The translations under genes were made by a program, and so were the position numbers. This document shows positions 1 to 9,129 of a stretch of 55,193 nt of DNA, piece after piece. The notes below the pieces were generated by a model. It was not told where the DNA came from. It worked only from the letters and a program-made list of their open reading frames with translations, and searched no databases. Origin of the DNA: Chloroflexota bacterium (GTDB lineage Bacteria > Chloroflexota > Dehalococcoidia > Lucifugimonadales > UBA3495); assembly GCA_009840165.1 (NCBI GenBank), contig VXOG01000048.1, forward strand, positions 1-55,193. Direction: 5' to 3'. The stretch's first letter is position 1. Each line of letters opens with the position of its first letter.

Positions 1-12
1 GAAGGCACTCAT
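1..12 (-). CDS. Start of an unidentified leftward gene (partial)
   Basis: Only the first four codons (Met-Ser-Ala-Phe) lie in the window. The ATG (complement of 10-12) is preceded on the minus strand by a strong purine-rich ribosome binding site, AGGGAGGAG (complement of 15-23), which makes a real start likely. The gene diverges from the permease pair to the right. Its function cannot be read. An ABC ATPase partner for the permeases is possible but nothing here shows it. Confidence 0.4.
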
Positions 13-218
13 CACTCCTCCCTGTCGAAACAAGCGTTTTCTGGGACAGGCTCGAGATCGAAGCCGGCCGACCACAACAGCGCCGGTCGGCTCCGCCACC
101 GCCGCCAAGCATGACGGAAGCGCCGGCCCCGGTAGCCCGGGAAGCGGACGGCGCCGGCGACTGAACCCGCCGGCTATCAACCGGCCGGCATCGTCAACCG
201 GCCCGGATTAAACCCTGC

Positions 219-241
219 GGGGCGGGTTTTGGACCTGCCCC
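219..241. repeat. Palindromic GC-rich repeat, copy 1
   Basis: GGGGCGGG (219-226) pairs with CCTGCCCC (234-241) around an eight-base loop, with one mismatch. It belongs to the same family as the copies at 385-407 and 37028-37056. No T-run follows, so a terminator role is unlikely. The rest of 13-435 is intergenic, and I see no gene in it. Confidence 0.6.
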
Positions 242-384
242 GATTTTCGCGTTGATTCCGTAAGCGGCTCTGCCGCGCGACCGGTAGGTCTCAACGGGCG
301 GCGGTATGGTATCCTGCCCAGGCCCAGCAGCGGTCCGGTGTGTCGCAGCGTGGCCCACTATGAGATAATGCCTTTCCAGCACAT

Positions 385-407
385 GGGGCGGGCTTGGAAC
401 CCGCCCC
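385..407. repeat. Palindromic GC-rich repeat, copy 2
   Basis: GGGGCGGG (385-392) and CCCGCCCC (400-407) form a perfect eight-base stem with a seven-base loop. It lies just upstream of the first permease gene. A TTG at 394 that would open the frame earlier falls inside this repeat, which argues for a later start. It is a REP-like dispersed element. Confidence 0.7.
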
Positions 408-435
408 TACAGTCGCCCCACACATCGCCGTTGTC

Positions 436-3400
436 GTGATCCAGAACTTCGCCCTTCTGCTATGGCTGTTGCCCCGCCGGCTGCGTTCGGCGTGGGGGCT
501 GTTGGCCGTCACCGCCTTCGGCGTACTGGCCGCGGTCACCATCATGGCCTTGGGCGCGATGTATTCTCAAGCCCTGGCCGAAGCAGGGCTGCGGCACTCC
601 CTGGCGGTAACCTCTCCGACGATCATCAACACCCAGATCGTGGTTCGCAATCGCCCCCTGGGGCCGGAGGACTACGCCGCCCTGCGCGCCGATATTGAGG
701 ACATCATCGAATCGGACGTGGGTTACCTGCTCAGGGACACTCATCGCTACGCCAAGATGTTGCCCACGCTGCCTTTGACCCAGGCGGGAGCGCCCTACGG
801 TGTGGTTGACGTTCCACTGGGGCGTCCTTTCTTCGTCACCGGATTCGAGGAACACTCTCGCCTCGTCGAGGGGAAATGGCCGTCCAATACGGTTGCCACG
901 GATCCCGGTGGATGTCCGGAGACCGGCGGTTGCCCCAGGATAGAGGGCGTTATGGGGGTGGACACGGCGCGCCTGTTGGGCTGGGGAGTGGGCAAAGAGA
1001 CGTGGCTGGTGGTTTTCGAGGGCGACGACGGCGACGAGCCGGAACCCCCCCAGTACATCGCAGTGACCATCGTGGGCATCGTCGAGCCCATCGACCCGAG
1101 AGCGGAATACTGGATGGGGTCGGCCGATTACTTCCGCTTTGGAGATTGGGAAGGCCGCCCGGTCGCCCCCATTTACGTATCGGAAGGGGCCTATTTCGAC
1201 GGCATCGGCCGGCCGTATCCCACGCTGGTCGGCGATTACGGATGGTTCCTGTACGTTGTTCCCGACGTTATCACGTCGGACATGGTGCAGGAAACGCGGG
1301 ACGACCTGACCGCCCTGGAAACCGACATCAACGGCCAATTCCCGCGCTCGTACGTCATTACCGGACTGGAAAACAGCCGGGGCACCGGCCTGCTGGCCAC
1401 CTACCAGCGGGAACTGACCCTGGCCCGCGCCCCGCTGTTCCTGTTCATCTCGCTGGTCGTCGTCGTCATTCTGTACTTCCTGGCGTTGGCGGTGGGTCTG
1501 CTGGCCGGCGCGAGGTCCGCCGAATCCTCAATGATGCGGAGCCGGGGCGCCAGCGTAGGCCAGATCAGCGGAATGCTTGCGGTTGGCGAGGGTTTGATAG
1601 TGGTTGCGGCCACGCTGATCGGGCCGCTGCTGGCGTGGGGGATCGGCAGCCTGTTCCTTGTGGGCTCCATCAATCCCGCCGACCGAGCCGGAGTTGGCGA
1701 CACTCCCCTGGACGTAACCCTGTCCTGGCAGATGTACGCCATGGGCGCGCTGGGCGGCCTGCTGAGCCTCATCGTGCTCACTGCGGCGGGAGGGAGCCTG
1801 GCCCGTCTGGGCATCCTGGACTTCCTGCGCGCCCGCGCCCGTCCGCCGTCCGCTCCCTGGCTGCAACGGTATTACATCGACGTGCTGGCAATAATCGCGC
1901 TCGCAGTGTTGATCTGGCAAATCCGGCAACGGGGCGGGTTTGTGGAAGGTACGCTCACCGGGTCGGGGCCGTCCCTGGACCCCTCGCTGCTGGTGGCTCC
2001 GTCGGCTGCATTGCTCACGCTGGCCTTCCTGATGCTGCGCGCGCTGCCCTGGTTGATGGTGGGAACCGCATGGTCTGCTCAGCGGGCGGCTCCGGCATGG
2101 GTTGCATTGTCATTGCGGCGCATGGCCCGGCACCCGCTGCCCTACGCATCGCTGACCGTGGTGGTGACGCTGGCGGCGGCCCTGGGGGTATTCGCCGGGT
2201 CGTTCCAGACCACCCTGGCCCGCAGCGAGGCCGACCAGGCCAGCCACCGAGTGGGCGGCGAAATCGTGCTGGGCGGCGCCCAGTTCCTGGGACGGGCGGA
2301 AAAGGAACGTGTCGAGCGTCTGTTGGCGATTGACGGAGTGGAGGGGGTGTCGCCAATCGTTCGCGAGTCGGTGGGATTCGTGGACGGCGGCTCCCGGCGC
2401 GGAACGGTGCTGGGGGTAGATCCCATCACTTTTCCCGCGACTTCCTGGTGGCGCGATGATTTTGTGGTGGGCGAGCCCGCTCCGCTGGACACGCTGCTGG
2501 CCCCCTTGCGCCGCACTTTGACGCCGGAGGCGGCGGGAGTCGCGCTGCCCCCGGGCACGGAGCGGGCTGGCATTTGGGTGCGGCGCGATGACGGGGAACA
2601 CGTGGGCGCGGCGGTGCCCTTGCCCACGTATCGGCTGTGGATGCGCATCGGCAATGAACAAGGCATCTACCGCAACCTGGAGCTGGGAGAGCTGGCCCCG
2701 CAGTTCGGCAGGGGCGAACCGTGGCAGTACGTTTCCGCGCCATTGGCGTCGGAGCATCAAACCCTGTCGGAAGAGGAACGATGGCGTGTCGTATCGGTGC
2801 ATCTCTCCGGCGATACCTTCTCGCGGACTCCTCCGGGCGGTCTCTCTTTCGACGACGTCACGGCCCACGGGCCCACGCTTCCCGACGGCGCGCTGGTGGT
2901 GGAGGATTTTGAGGAAGTGGGCCCCTGGACGGCATTGCCCCAGGGCGGGAATGCCCCCGACCGCACCGAGAGGACGCCGGAAGCGGCCCGCACCGGCGAC
3001 GCGGGCTTGTGGATCAAGTGGGAAGAACCGCTGGGTCGTTCGCCCCGGGGGATCATAATACCGCCCGGTCAGCTGCCGCTGCCGGCGGTGGCCGGCCCGG
3101 ATTTTGAAGCCGGGCAACGGGTGCGGATCACCGTTGACGGCTACGTGGTGCCCACTCGGATCACGGGCACGGTAAATCACTTCCCGACCCTTGATAACGG
3201 ACGTCCTTTCGTGGTGGTGTCGGTGCACGAACTGCGGGCCTGGCTGGACCAGGCGCCGGGAGCCAAACCCATCACGCCGGATGAGTGGTGGTTCGACGTT
3301 TCCGAAGACCCCAACCTGGACCGCGAAGCCGTGGCCGCCTCCATACTGGACGTGGGTTACCGCCTCTCGTTCATGCGCGACCGGGTGTCGGCGGTCGATC

Positions 3401-3852
3401 TGGCTACCAGGAACCCGCTGGCCGGCGGAGCGTGGGACGCGCTGGCCGCCATCGGGCTGGCGACGCTGGCCTTGGCAGTAGGATTGGCGCTGTGCGCTCA
3501 TGCGGCGGTGGCCGTGCGCGAACAACGAGTGGACCTGTCGGTGGGCGCGGCCCTGGGCGTGCCGCGCTGGCAACGCCTGGCCGGGCTGGTGCTGGAACGC
3601 GCCATCGTCGGAGTGCTGGGCATCGTCATCGGAGGATTGTCCGGCTGGGCTCTGGCCCGGTGGACGCTGGGCGAACTGGCCAGCAACGCCTCGGGAGGGC
3701 CGGTAACGCCGCCGATCATCTTCATCGCGCAGGGGCCGTGGCTGGCCGCAACCTTCATTTGCCTGGCAATAGCGGCCGCAGCGGCCATGGCCCTGGGCAG
3801 CATGGCAGCCAGCCGGCTCCATCCGCCTGAAGTGCTGCGGGAGACGGAGTGA
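436..3852 (+). CDS. FtsX-family ABC transporter permease (first of a pair)
   Basis: The product is a large FtsX/MacB-type integral membrane permease of about 1138 residues. An N-terminal membrane helix (about 17-40) is followed by a large extracytoplasmic domain and a first FtsX core with three helices (about 330-465). Three more helices (about 480-590), a second extracytoplasmic domain and a C-terminal FtsX core (about 998-1135) follow. Such proteins work with a LolD/MacB-type ATPase in export, lipoprotein release or envelope signalling; the substrate cannot be read. The GTG at 436 was chosen because the alternative TTG at 394 lies in a palindromic repeat. Neither has a good ribosome binding site. 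The stop overlaps the next gene's start, so the two are translationally coupled. Confidence 0.8.
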   Translation: MIQNFALLLWLLPRRLRSAWGLLAVTAFGVLAAVTIMALGAMYSQALAEAGLRHSLAVTSPTIINTQIVVRNRPLGPEDYAALRADIEDIIESDVGYLLRDTHRYAKMLPTLPLTQAGAPYGVVDVPLGRPFFVTGFEEHSRLVEGKWPSNTVATDPGGCPETGGCPRIEGVMGVDTARLLGWGVGKETWLVVFEGDDGDEPEPPQYIAVTIVGIVEPIDPRAEYWMGSADYFRFGDWEGRPVAPIYVSEGAYFDGIGRPYPTLVGDYGWFLYVVPDVITSDMVQETRDDLTALETDINGQFPRSYVITGLENSRGTGLLATYQRELTLARAPLFLFISLVVVVILYFLALAVGLLAGARSAESSMMRSRGASVGQISGMLAVGEGLIVVAATLIGPLLAWGIGSLFLVGSINPADRAGVGDTPLDVTLSWQMYAMGALGGLLSLIVLTAAGGSLARLGILDFLRARARPPSAPWLQRYYIDVLAIIALAVLIWQIRQRGGFVEGTLTGSGPSLDPSLLVAPSAALLTLAFLMLRALPWLMVGTAWSAQRAAPAWVALSLRRMARHPLPYASLTVVVTLAAALGVFAGSFQTTLARSEADQASHRVGGEIVLGGAQFLGRAEKERVERLLAIDGVEGVSPIVRESVGFVDGGSRRGTVLGVDPITFPATSWWRDDFVVGEPAPLDTLLAPLRRTLTPEAAGVALPPGTERAGIWVRRDDGEHVGAAVPLPTYRLWMRIGNEQGIYRNLELGELAPQFGRGEPWQYVSAPLASEHQTLSEEERWRVVSVHLSGDTFSRTPPGGLSFDDVTAHGPTLPDGALVVEDFEEVGPWTALPQGGNAPDRTERTPEAARTGDAGLWIKWEEPLGRSPRGIIIPPGQLPLPAVAGPDFEAGQRVRITVDGYVVPTRITGTVNHFPTLDNGRPFVVVSVHELRAWLDQAPGAKPITPDEWWFDVSEDPNLDREAVAASILDVGYRLSFMRDRVSAVDLATRNPLAGGAWDALAAIGLATLALAVGLALCAHAAVAVREQRVDLSVGAALGVPRWQRLAGLVLERAIVGVLGIVIGGLSGWALARWTLGELASNASGGPVTPPIIFIAQGPWLAATFICLAIAAAAAMALGSMAASRLHPPEVLRETE

Positions 3853-6800
3853 TGACCGCTATCCTCAACCTTGGTTACGTTCTCGCCCGGCGGCGGCTGA
3901 TGTCGTCTTTCCGGATCGAGTTGACGGTGTTGCTGGGGGTTACGCTGGCGGTCGTGCTGCTGTCCAGCGCAGTGGTGTTCAACGACCTGTTGGCGGAAAC
4001 CGCATTGCGCCGCGCGTTGTCCGAGTCCGACTCCGGCGACGTGAACATGTGGGTGCGCGTCTTCAACGACCTGGACGATCCCCGGGTTGCTACGGCGGCC
4101 AGCGACCGCTACAGCAACGCCCAGAGATTCGTCGCCCAGCGCGTTTTGCCACCCCTGGGTGATGCCGTTGGCGCGGTTTCTTTCCAGGTGGAAACGGCTA
4201 CCTTCTACTTCACCGGGCGCGACAACCTGGACCTGCCCAACGACGTTAGACCCCGCGGCCGAATGCAGTATCTGTCGGGGTTGCAGGAGGGCAAGGCGCG
4301 CCTGATTCAGGGTCGATGGCCGGGCATCGCCGGCGACGGCGGCTACGACGACGGCACGGGCGAGACGGACAACGTAGTCATCGAGGTGGCGGTTGACCCG
4401 ACCGGTTTTGAGTTCCTGGACATCCCGCTGGGCGAAGGGTTTGGCGTGGTTCCCGCCACCGGCGGCGAGGGGCAGCCGACCACGCAGGTGGTGGTGGTCG
4501 GCATCATCGAGCCCGTGGACCGGGATGAGGAGTATTGGTACCGGCGCGACAAGCTGCTGTCCTACCACGATGACGATTGGACGCTGGTGCCGCTTTTCGT
4601 TTCGGAAGACGCTTTGCGCCAACAGGTTGGCCGGCGCTATCCGGGCATTTACACCAGTTCGGCATGGTTCTTGCAGGTTGACCGCACCGGGCTGCCGGCG
4701 AAACAGGTCGATGAGTTCCAGCTGGCACTGCGGCAGGTGCGCCGGGAGGTGGCGAACCATCTCCCCAACGGCAGCACATCTACCGGACTGGCGAGAATTC
4801 TGGAAGATCACGAAGAGCGGTTGCTGCTGGCCCGGATTCCCCTGTTCCTGATGGTGTTCCTGGTCACCGGGATACTTGCCTACTACCTGACCATCACGGC
4901 CGGCATGGTGATTCGGGCGCGGGCCGCAGAGATCGCCATGCTCAAGAGCCGGGGGGCAACCACGTTCCAGATCGGCATACTCACGTTGGTGGAAGGGCTG
5001 CTGCTGGCCGTGCCGGCAGTGATCGTCGGAGTCCTACTGGCACCTCTGCTGGCAAAGGGGTTGGGTGGGTTGGTATTCGACGCGGCTGCGCTTGGTCAAG
5101 AGGCGAGCGCCGCGCCGGTGTCGCTATCGTGGCAGGCCTTTGGCATGGGAGCGGCCGGCGCCGCGCTGGCGGTGTTGGTGCTCTCGTTGGCTACATTGGC
5201 CGCCGCGGGCAAGGGTATCGTTGAGTTTCGTCAGGCAGGCGCCAGGCCGGCCCAAACACCTTTCGTCCATAGATACTACCTAGACCTGCTGGCCCTGGTG
5301 GTCATCGCCTTCCTCTGGTGGCAGATCTCTAATCGCGGCACGGTGTTAACCCGCAGCCTGGGCGGTCGCGAACTGGAGATTGACTTCGCCCTGCTCCTGG
5401 GCCCGGTGCTGGGCCTGATTGCCCTGGGCCTGCTGGTGATGCGGTTTTTCCCGCTGGCCATGGGGCTGCTGGCACGAGGGGTGGGACCGGTCGGGCCCGG
5501 ATGGCTGGTACAGGGCTTGCGGCATATTGCTCGCGACCCCATCGCTCCCGGCAGCCTGGTCGCCCTGCTCATGTTGGCAACTGCTCTGGGCGTGGTGGGC
5601 AGCGCGTTTTCGGCCACGTTGACCCACAGCCTGGACGACCGGGTTCGATACGAAACCGGGGCCGACATACGCATCCTGCATGACTCGGGACGCATACCGC
5701 GCGCCTACTCCGGCGCTTCCGGCGTCGTTCCAGACTCCGCTGAGGTAATGCGGACGGAAGGAAGCCTGCTGACCGAAGGGTTCGGTTCGCAGCGGGTTTC
5801 GGTGTTGGGGGTAGAATCCCAGCGGTTACCTGAAGTCGCCTGGTGGCGAGAGGATTTCGGCGAGGGCAATACGCTGTCCGATTTGATGGCGTCAATCGCT
5901 CCGGATCCGAACGCGGTCGATGGACTGCCGTTACCCGAAGGAACCACCGGCCTCTCCCTGTGGGCCCGCAGCGGGTCCGCCATCGGCGGACAGAGCCGGC
6001 TGATCAGCGTGTCGGCGCGGGTACGAGACGGCGCCGGCCGGAACTATGACATTCCTCTCGGCGACGTCACCGGACGGGATTGGGTGCAACTTCAAGGAGA
6101 TCTTGCCCTGCGGTTGGGCAGGACAGGACGACGCTCCGATGACGAACGACGACCCCGCATTGACCAGCCGCCATATACGCTGATCAATATCCAGATCGTG
6201 GGGCGCACCGGCGGCGATCGTCCCGGCGTCCTGTTCCTCAATGAATTGAGCGCGCAAACGCCCCGGGGTGATGTGGAAATTGCTCCATTAGACACCGCGG
6301 ACAATTGGAGGGTGATCGAGGACTACGTGCGTCCCGGCCTCTACTCTTTCGAGACCAGCCGGAACGTATCTCGTACCGGAGCGGCCGGCTCTACGGTGTT
6401 CAGTTGGGCTCCCGGAGGCATCGGCGCCCCCGGGCTGACACCCGGCTCCACATCGCGACCGCTGCCCGCGGTGGTCAGCCCCGGCATCCTGGAAGCTACC
6501 GGCGCTGAGATCGGAGACCGGATCAGCCTCGGCATGTCAACCTTTGCGCTTCCCCTGGAAATAATCGCTGTGACGGATTTCTTCCCCACAGTGGATCCCC
6601 GTGAGCAACCCTTCGTCGTCGCTGACCTGGGGGAGTTCGTGAAATACTCCAACCAGCATGGTAGGCGCATTTTTGGCGGAGCGGGCGAGCTTTGGATTGA
6701 CCTGGAGAACCCTCCGGGAGATTTGGACGGCGCGATTGCACAGTCCGACGAGGCCGCCGAATTGATCCGGGATATAGGGATAACCAGCGGCCGAGTCATC

Positions 6801-7280
6801 GTAGCCGAGGAGGAGATTGAACTTCGCGGGCAGCAACCGCTGGCCAATGCCGGATGGGGCGGCCTGCTGGTGATTATGTTCCTGGCCCTGGCCCTGGCCA
6901 GCGCATCGGGCATTGCCCTGTTCTGTTGGCTGGATACCCGCGAGCGTCAGACTGAGTTCGCGCTGCTGCGCACCCTGGGCAGCAGTCGGGGGCAGCTCAA
7001 CGCCGTGGTATGGTTCAACTTGGCCATCGTGGTGATCGCCGGCGTGGCCGTGGGCACGTGGGCCGGGGCGCAGATTGGGGCGGCTCTGCTGCCCGTGCTG
7101 GAAGTTGCAGAAGGTGGAGTCCGCGCCACACCGCCACTCACTTTTGAAACCGACTGGCGGATGCTGGCACTGGCCTACGCGGTGCTGGCCGTGGTTAGCA
7201 TCGTCACGGTGTTCTGGCTGGCCTACGTGACGGGACGGCTGGAGGTACAGCGGGTGTTGCGGGCCGGCGAGGGAGGCTGA
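3852..7280 (+). CDS. FtsX-family ABC transporter permease (second of a pair)
   Basis: The product (1142 residues) is a paralogue of the preceding permease with the same plan: helix 1 (about 21-45), extracytoplasmic domain, FtsX core (about 325-455), three further helices, a second extracytoplasmic domain, and a C-terminal FtsX core (about 1000-1135). Conserved patches such as the tyrosine-rich start of the central helix block (RYYLDLLAL, matching RYYIDVLAI upstream) show duplication. ATG at 3852 overlaps the upstream TGA by one base (TGATG) and follows a GGAG. The two probably form a heterodimer. No ATP-binding subunit lies on this strand nearby. The extracytoplasmic domains are much larger than in typical LolC/E, so a function other than lipoprotein sorting is possible. 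Confidence 0.8.
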   Translation: MTAILNLGYVLARRRLMSSFRIELTVLLGVTLAVVLLSSAVVFNDLLAETALRRALSESDSGDVNMWVRVFNDLDDPRVATAASDRYSNAQRFVAQRVLPPLGDAVGAVSFQVETATFYFTGRDNLDLPNDVRPRGRMQYLSGLQEGKARLIQGRWPGIAGDGGYDDGTGETDNVVIEVAVDPTGFEFLDIPLGEGFGVVPATGGEGQPTTQVVVVGIIEPVDRDEEYWYRRDKLLSYHDDDWTLVPLFVSEDALRQQVGRRYPGIYTSSAWFLQVDRTGLPAKQVDEFQLALRQVRREVANHLPNGSTSTGLARILEDHEERLLLARIPLFLMVFLVTGILAYYLTITAGMVIRARAAEIAMLKSRGATTFQIGILTLVEGLLLAVPAVIVGVLLAPLLAKGLGGLVFDAAALGQEASAAPVSLSWQAFGMGAAGAALAVLVLSLATLAAAGKGIVEFRQAGARPAQTPFVHRYYLDLLALVVIAFLWWQISNRGTVLTRSLGGRELEIDFALLLGPVLGLIALGLLVMRFFPLAMGLLARGVGPVGPGWLVQGLRHIARDPIAPGSLVALLMLATALGVVGSAFSATLTHSLDDRVRYETGADIRILHDSGRIPRAYSGASGVVPDSAEVMRTEGSLLTEGFGSQRVSVLGVESQRLPEVAWWREDFGEGNTLSDLMASIAPDPNAVDGLPLPEGTTGLSLWARSGSAIGGQSRLISVSARVRDGAGRNYDIPLGDVTGRDWVQLQGDLALRLGRTGRRSDDERRPRIDQPPYTLINIQIVGRTGGDRPGVLFLNELSAQTPRGDVEIAPLDTADNWRVIEDYVRPGLYSFETSRNVSRTGAAGSTVFSWAPGGIGAPGLTPGSTSRPLPAVVSPGILEATGAEIGDRISLGMSTFALPLEIIAVTDFFPTVDPREQPFVVADLGEFVKYSNQHGRRIFGGAGELWIDLENPPGDLDGAIAQSDEAAELIRDIGITSGRVIVAEEEIELRGQQPLANAGWGGLLVIMFLALALASASGIALFCWLDTRERQTEFALLRTLGSSRGQLNAVVWFNLAIVVIAGVAVGTWAGAQIGAALLPVLEVAEGGVRATPPLTFETDWRMLALAYAVLAVVSIVTVFWLAYVTGRLEVQRVLRAGEGG

Positions 7281-7294
7281 GGCCGGCGCGCCAA

Positions 7295-7576
7295 TTACGA
7301 TTGGCCGTTACCGTTGTTCTGCTGCCGCAACTCCGAGATGGCACTGGTGAGTTCAGCAATAGTAGCCAGCATTGCTTGTCTCTCTTGGGCAGACTGCTGC
7401 CGTTCCTCGCGCAGTTCGTTCATCAGTTGTTCGATGCGTTCGTCGGCGCGCTTGCGTTCTTCGTCGGCACGCTTGCGTTCTTCGTCGGCACGTTCTCGTT
7501 CTCGCCTGAGCATGATTGCGTTGATACCTCCCGTCAGCGTCGTGGCGCCGAGCCAAGCGCCGGTGCAGCGCGACAT
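7295..7576 (-). CDS. Small membrane-anchored coiled-coil protein
   Basis: The product (93 residues from the ATG at 7576) has a short hydrophobic N-terminal stretch (about 7-21), then a highly charged coiled coil of RADEERK heptads and a Gln/Asn-rich tail. The heptads are encoded by near-perfect 21-bp DNA repeats. No enzyme motif is visible. The frame stays open upstream to 7723, but that would overlap the end of the endonuclease VII-like gene and has no clear ribosome binding site, so the internal ATG is preferred. It lies directly downstream of that gene on the same strand, so co-transcription is plausible. Its function is unknown. Confidence 0.5.
   Translation of the reverse strand: MSRCTGAWLGATTLTGGINAIMLRRERERADEERKRADEERKRADERIEQLMNELREERQQSAQERQAMLATIAELTSAISELRQQNNGNGQS
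7433..7492. repeat. 21-bp tandem repeats inside the coiled-coil gene
   Basis: Two identical 21-bp units (7451-7471 and 7472-7492) are flanked on the left by a diverged partial unit (7433-7450). Each unit encodes one RADEERK heptad, so copy-number change would lengthen or shorten the coiled coil without a frameshift. Confidence 0.8.
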
Positions 7577-7634
7577 GATGTCAACGTTGATGAAACTGGC
7601 AACGACGTTAGGGTTGCACAAACCACTGACTGTA

Positions 7635-9053
7635 TTATCGGCCGCTTGGTTCGCCACCCCTATCGGCGTTTGAAACGTTCCATTGGTCAAGATAAGCGAT
7701 GGCGGCAAGCATTCGCGCTGCATCGTCTTGGAAGTAGCCGACCCCTGTATTGCATTTGCGGCAAAGCAAGCCGCGGATCATCCCGGTTTGATGGTCGTGA
7801 TCGACGTAAAGAGCCTCTAGGTAACGAGCTTTCTGATGTCGTTTTCGCTCTTCCGGGCGGTTACAAATCCAGCAGAGTCCGGCGTTCTTTGCCAACATCC
7901 ATTCGTACTGGTCAATAGTGATACCGTACTTCTGCTGCAAGTTCTGGTTCTTTTGTTTTCTGAACTTCTTATCTCGACTCTGTTCAGCCCAGTACGGAAT
8001 CCCAAACCTCGCGAAGAGTTGCTCATCTGGGATGATAGGAACCGAATATGGCTCCATTGGCTCACGATACAGATACTCCACTGCACCCAGCAGAATCTCT
8101 TCGTCCTCCTCAAAATATCCAAGCCCGCTGTTGCAATTGGGACACAGGAGCGCTCTTACTTGCCCATCTTCGTGATTGTGATCGACGAACAGTTTTTCCG
8201 CTTGGCGACATATAGCGCACAAGCCACACTGTGCCGCTTCCATTTGTGCGCGTTGTTTGAGGGTGATGCCGTACAAACTTACCAAAGACTGGTTCCTGAT
8301 CCGTTTTTTGTACTCTGGATCGTTACCGTAGCGTTCCCGATTCCTGGAATTCTGCGACTCGCGCCATTCCAAATCTGTGGCCCTGCGCATTTTGTTCCTT
8401 TGGTTGACCCTAGCTCGAGCTTTGGGAGTCCGTTGTTTCGCAAGCAACTTTTCTCGAAGCGCAGGATCACTCTGGTAACGTTCCCTCTTGTGCGCTTTCT
8501 TAATTTCCCACCATTCCTGTTCGTTAGCGCGGCGTTCATTGTAGCGCTCGTTTTCTCGCTGTCGGGCTTCCGGTGTACGCTTAGCTTTTAGGATTCTTTG
8601 CCGGTATTCCTCGTCGTTGTGATAACGTTCTCTCCTATTTGACAATAGTACATCGCGGTACCCGGGCTCGTTGTGATAGCGGACATTCCGCTCAGATAAG
8701 GTTCTCTCCCTGAAAACAGTGTCATTCGCCCACTTTTCTCGCCGCCGGGCCAGAATATCGTCGCGGTTATTTTGGTATCGTTCTCGTTGCCTGGCCTTCT
8801 CGGATTCGCGCCACTCTGAATTGTTGGCTCGGCGTTCCCGGTTCCGTCGATTTTTCCTCTGTCGCGCTTCTGGTGTCCGTTGCCTTGCCTTTATCCGCTC
8901 CCTGAATTCAGGATCGTTGGCATACTTTTCATTCTGTTCCGCTCTGGAACAGGTTTTGCACTTGGAGCTAAAGCGCTGGTTGCTTTTGCTGAAGTAGAAA
9001 TTGTCGTTGTCCAATGGCTTTGTCTCAAGGCACTTCGTGCATTGCTTTAACAT
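7635..9053 (-). CDS. Protein with zinc ribbon, basic repeats and two endonuclease VII domains
   Basis: The ATG at 9053 has an ideal GGAGG seven bases upstream and gives 472 residues. An N-terminal CxxC...CxxC zinc ribbon (about 5-36) is followed by some ten degenerate, very basic units of about 18 residues resembling RERYxNDPEYR (about 40-258). Two recombination endonuclease VII (HNH-fold) domains follow (about 261-330 and 376-455). Both keep the paired CxxC zinc knuckles and the VDHxH catalytic core (VDHNH and VDHDH). T4 endonuclease VII cuts branched DNA, so nuclease activity on DNA is expected. The region looks less GC-rich than the flanks and no other phage genes are near, which suggests a captured phage or mobile nuclease. 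Confidence 0.8.
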   Translation of the reverse strand: MLKQCTKCLETKPLDNDNFYFSKSNQRFSSKCKTCSRAEQNEKYANDPEFRERIKARQRTPEARQRKNRRNRERRANNSEWRESEKARQRERYQNNRDDILARRREKWANDTVFRERTLSERNVRYHNEPGYRDVLLSNRRERYHNDEEYRQRILKAKRTPEARQRENERYNERRANEQEWWEIKKAHKRERYQSDPALREKLLAKQRTPKARARVNQRNKMRRATDLEWRESQNSRNRERYGNDPEYKKRIRNQSLVSLYGITLKQRAQMEAAQCGLCAICRQAEKLFVDHNHEDGQVRALLCPNCNSGLGYFEEDEEILLGAVEYLYREPMEPYSVPIIPDEQLFARFGIPYWAEQSRDKKFRKQKNQNLQQKYGITIDQYEWMLAKNAGLCWICNRPEERKRHQKARYLEALYVDHDHQTGMIRGLLCRKCNTGVGYFQDDAARMLAAIAYLDQWNVSNADRGGEPSGR

Positions 9054-9129
9054 GGATATTCCTCCAAAAGAACGTAAATCGCCCCGCCGACGTATGCCGG
9101 CAAGGGCGTCCATTTCTTGAAGAGGATGT

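Noticed and set aside
2110..3822. A 570-codon minus-strand frame inside the first permease gene
   Set aside because: It is antisense to membrane-protein coding, rich in Arg/His/Gln/Gly, with no family features.
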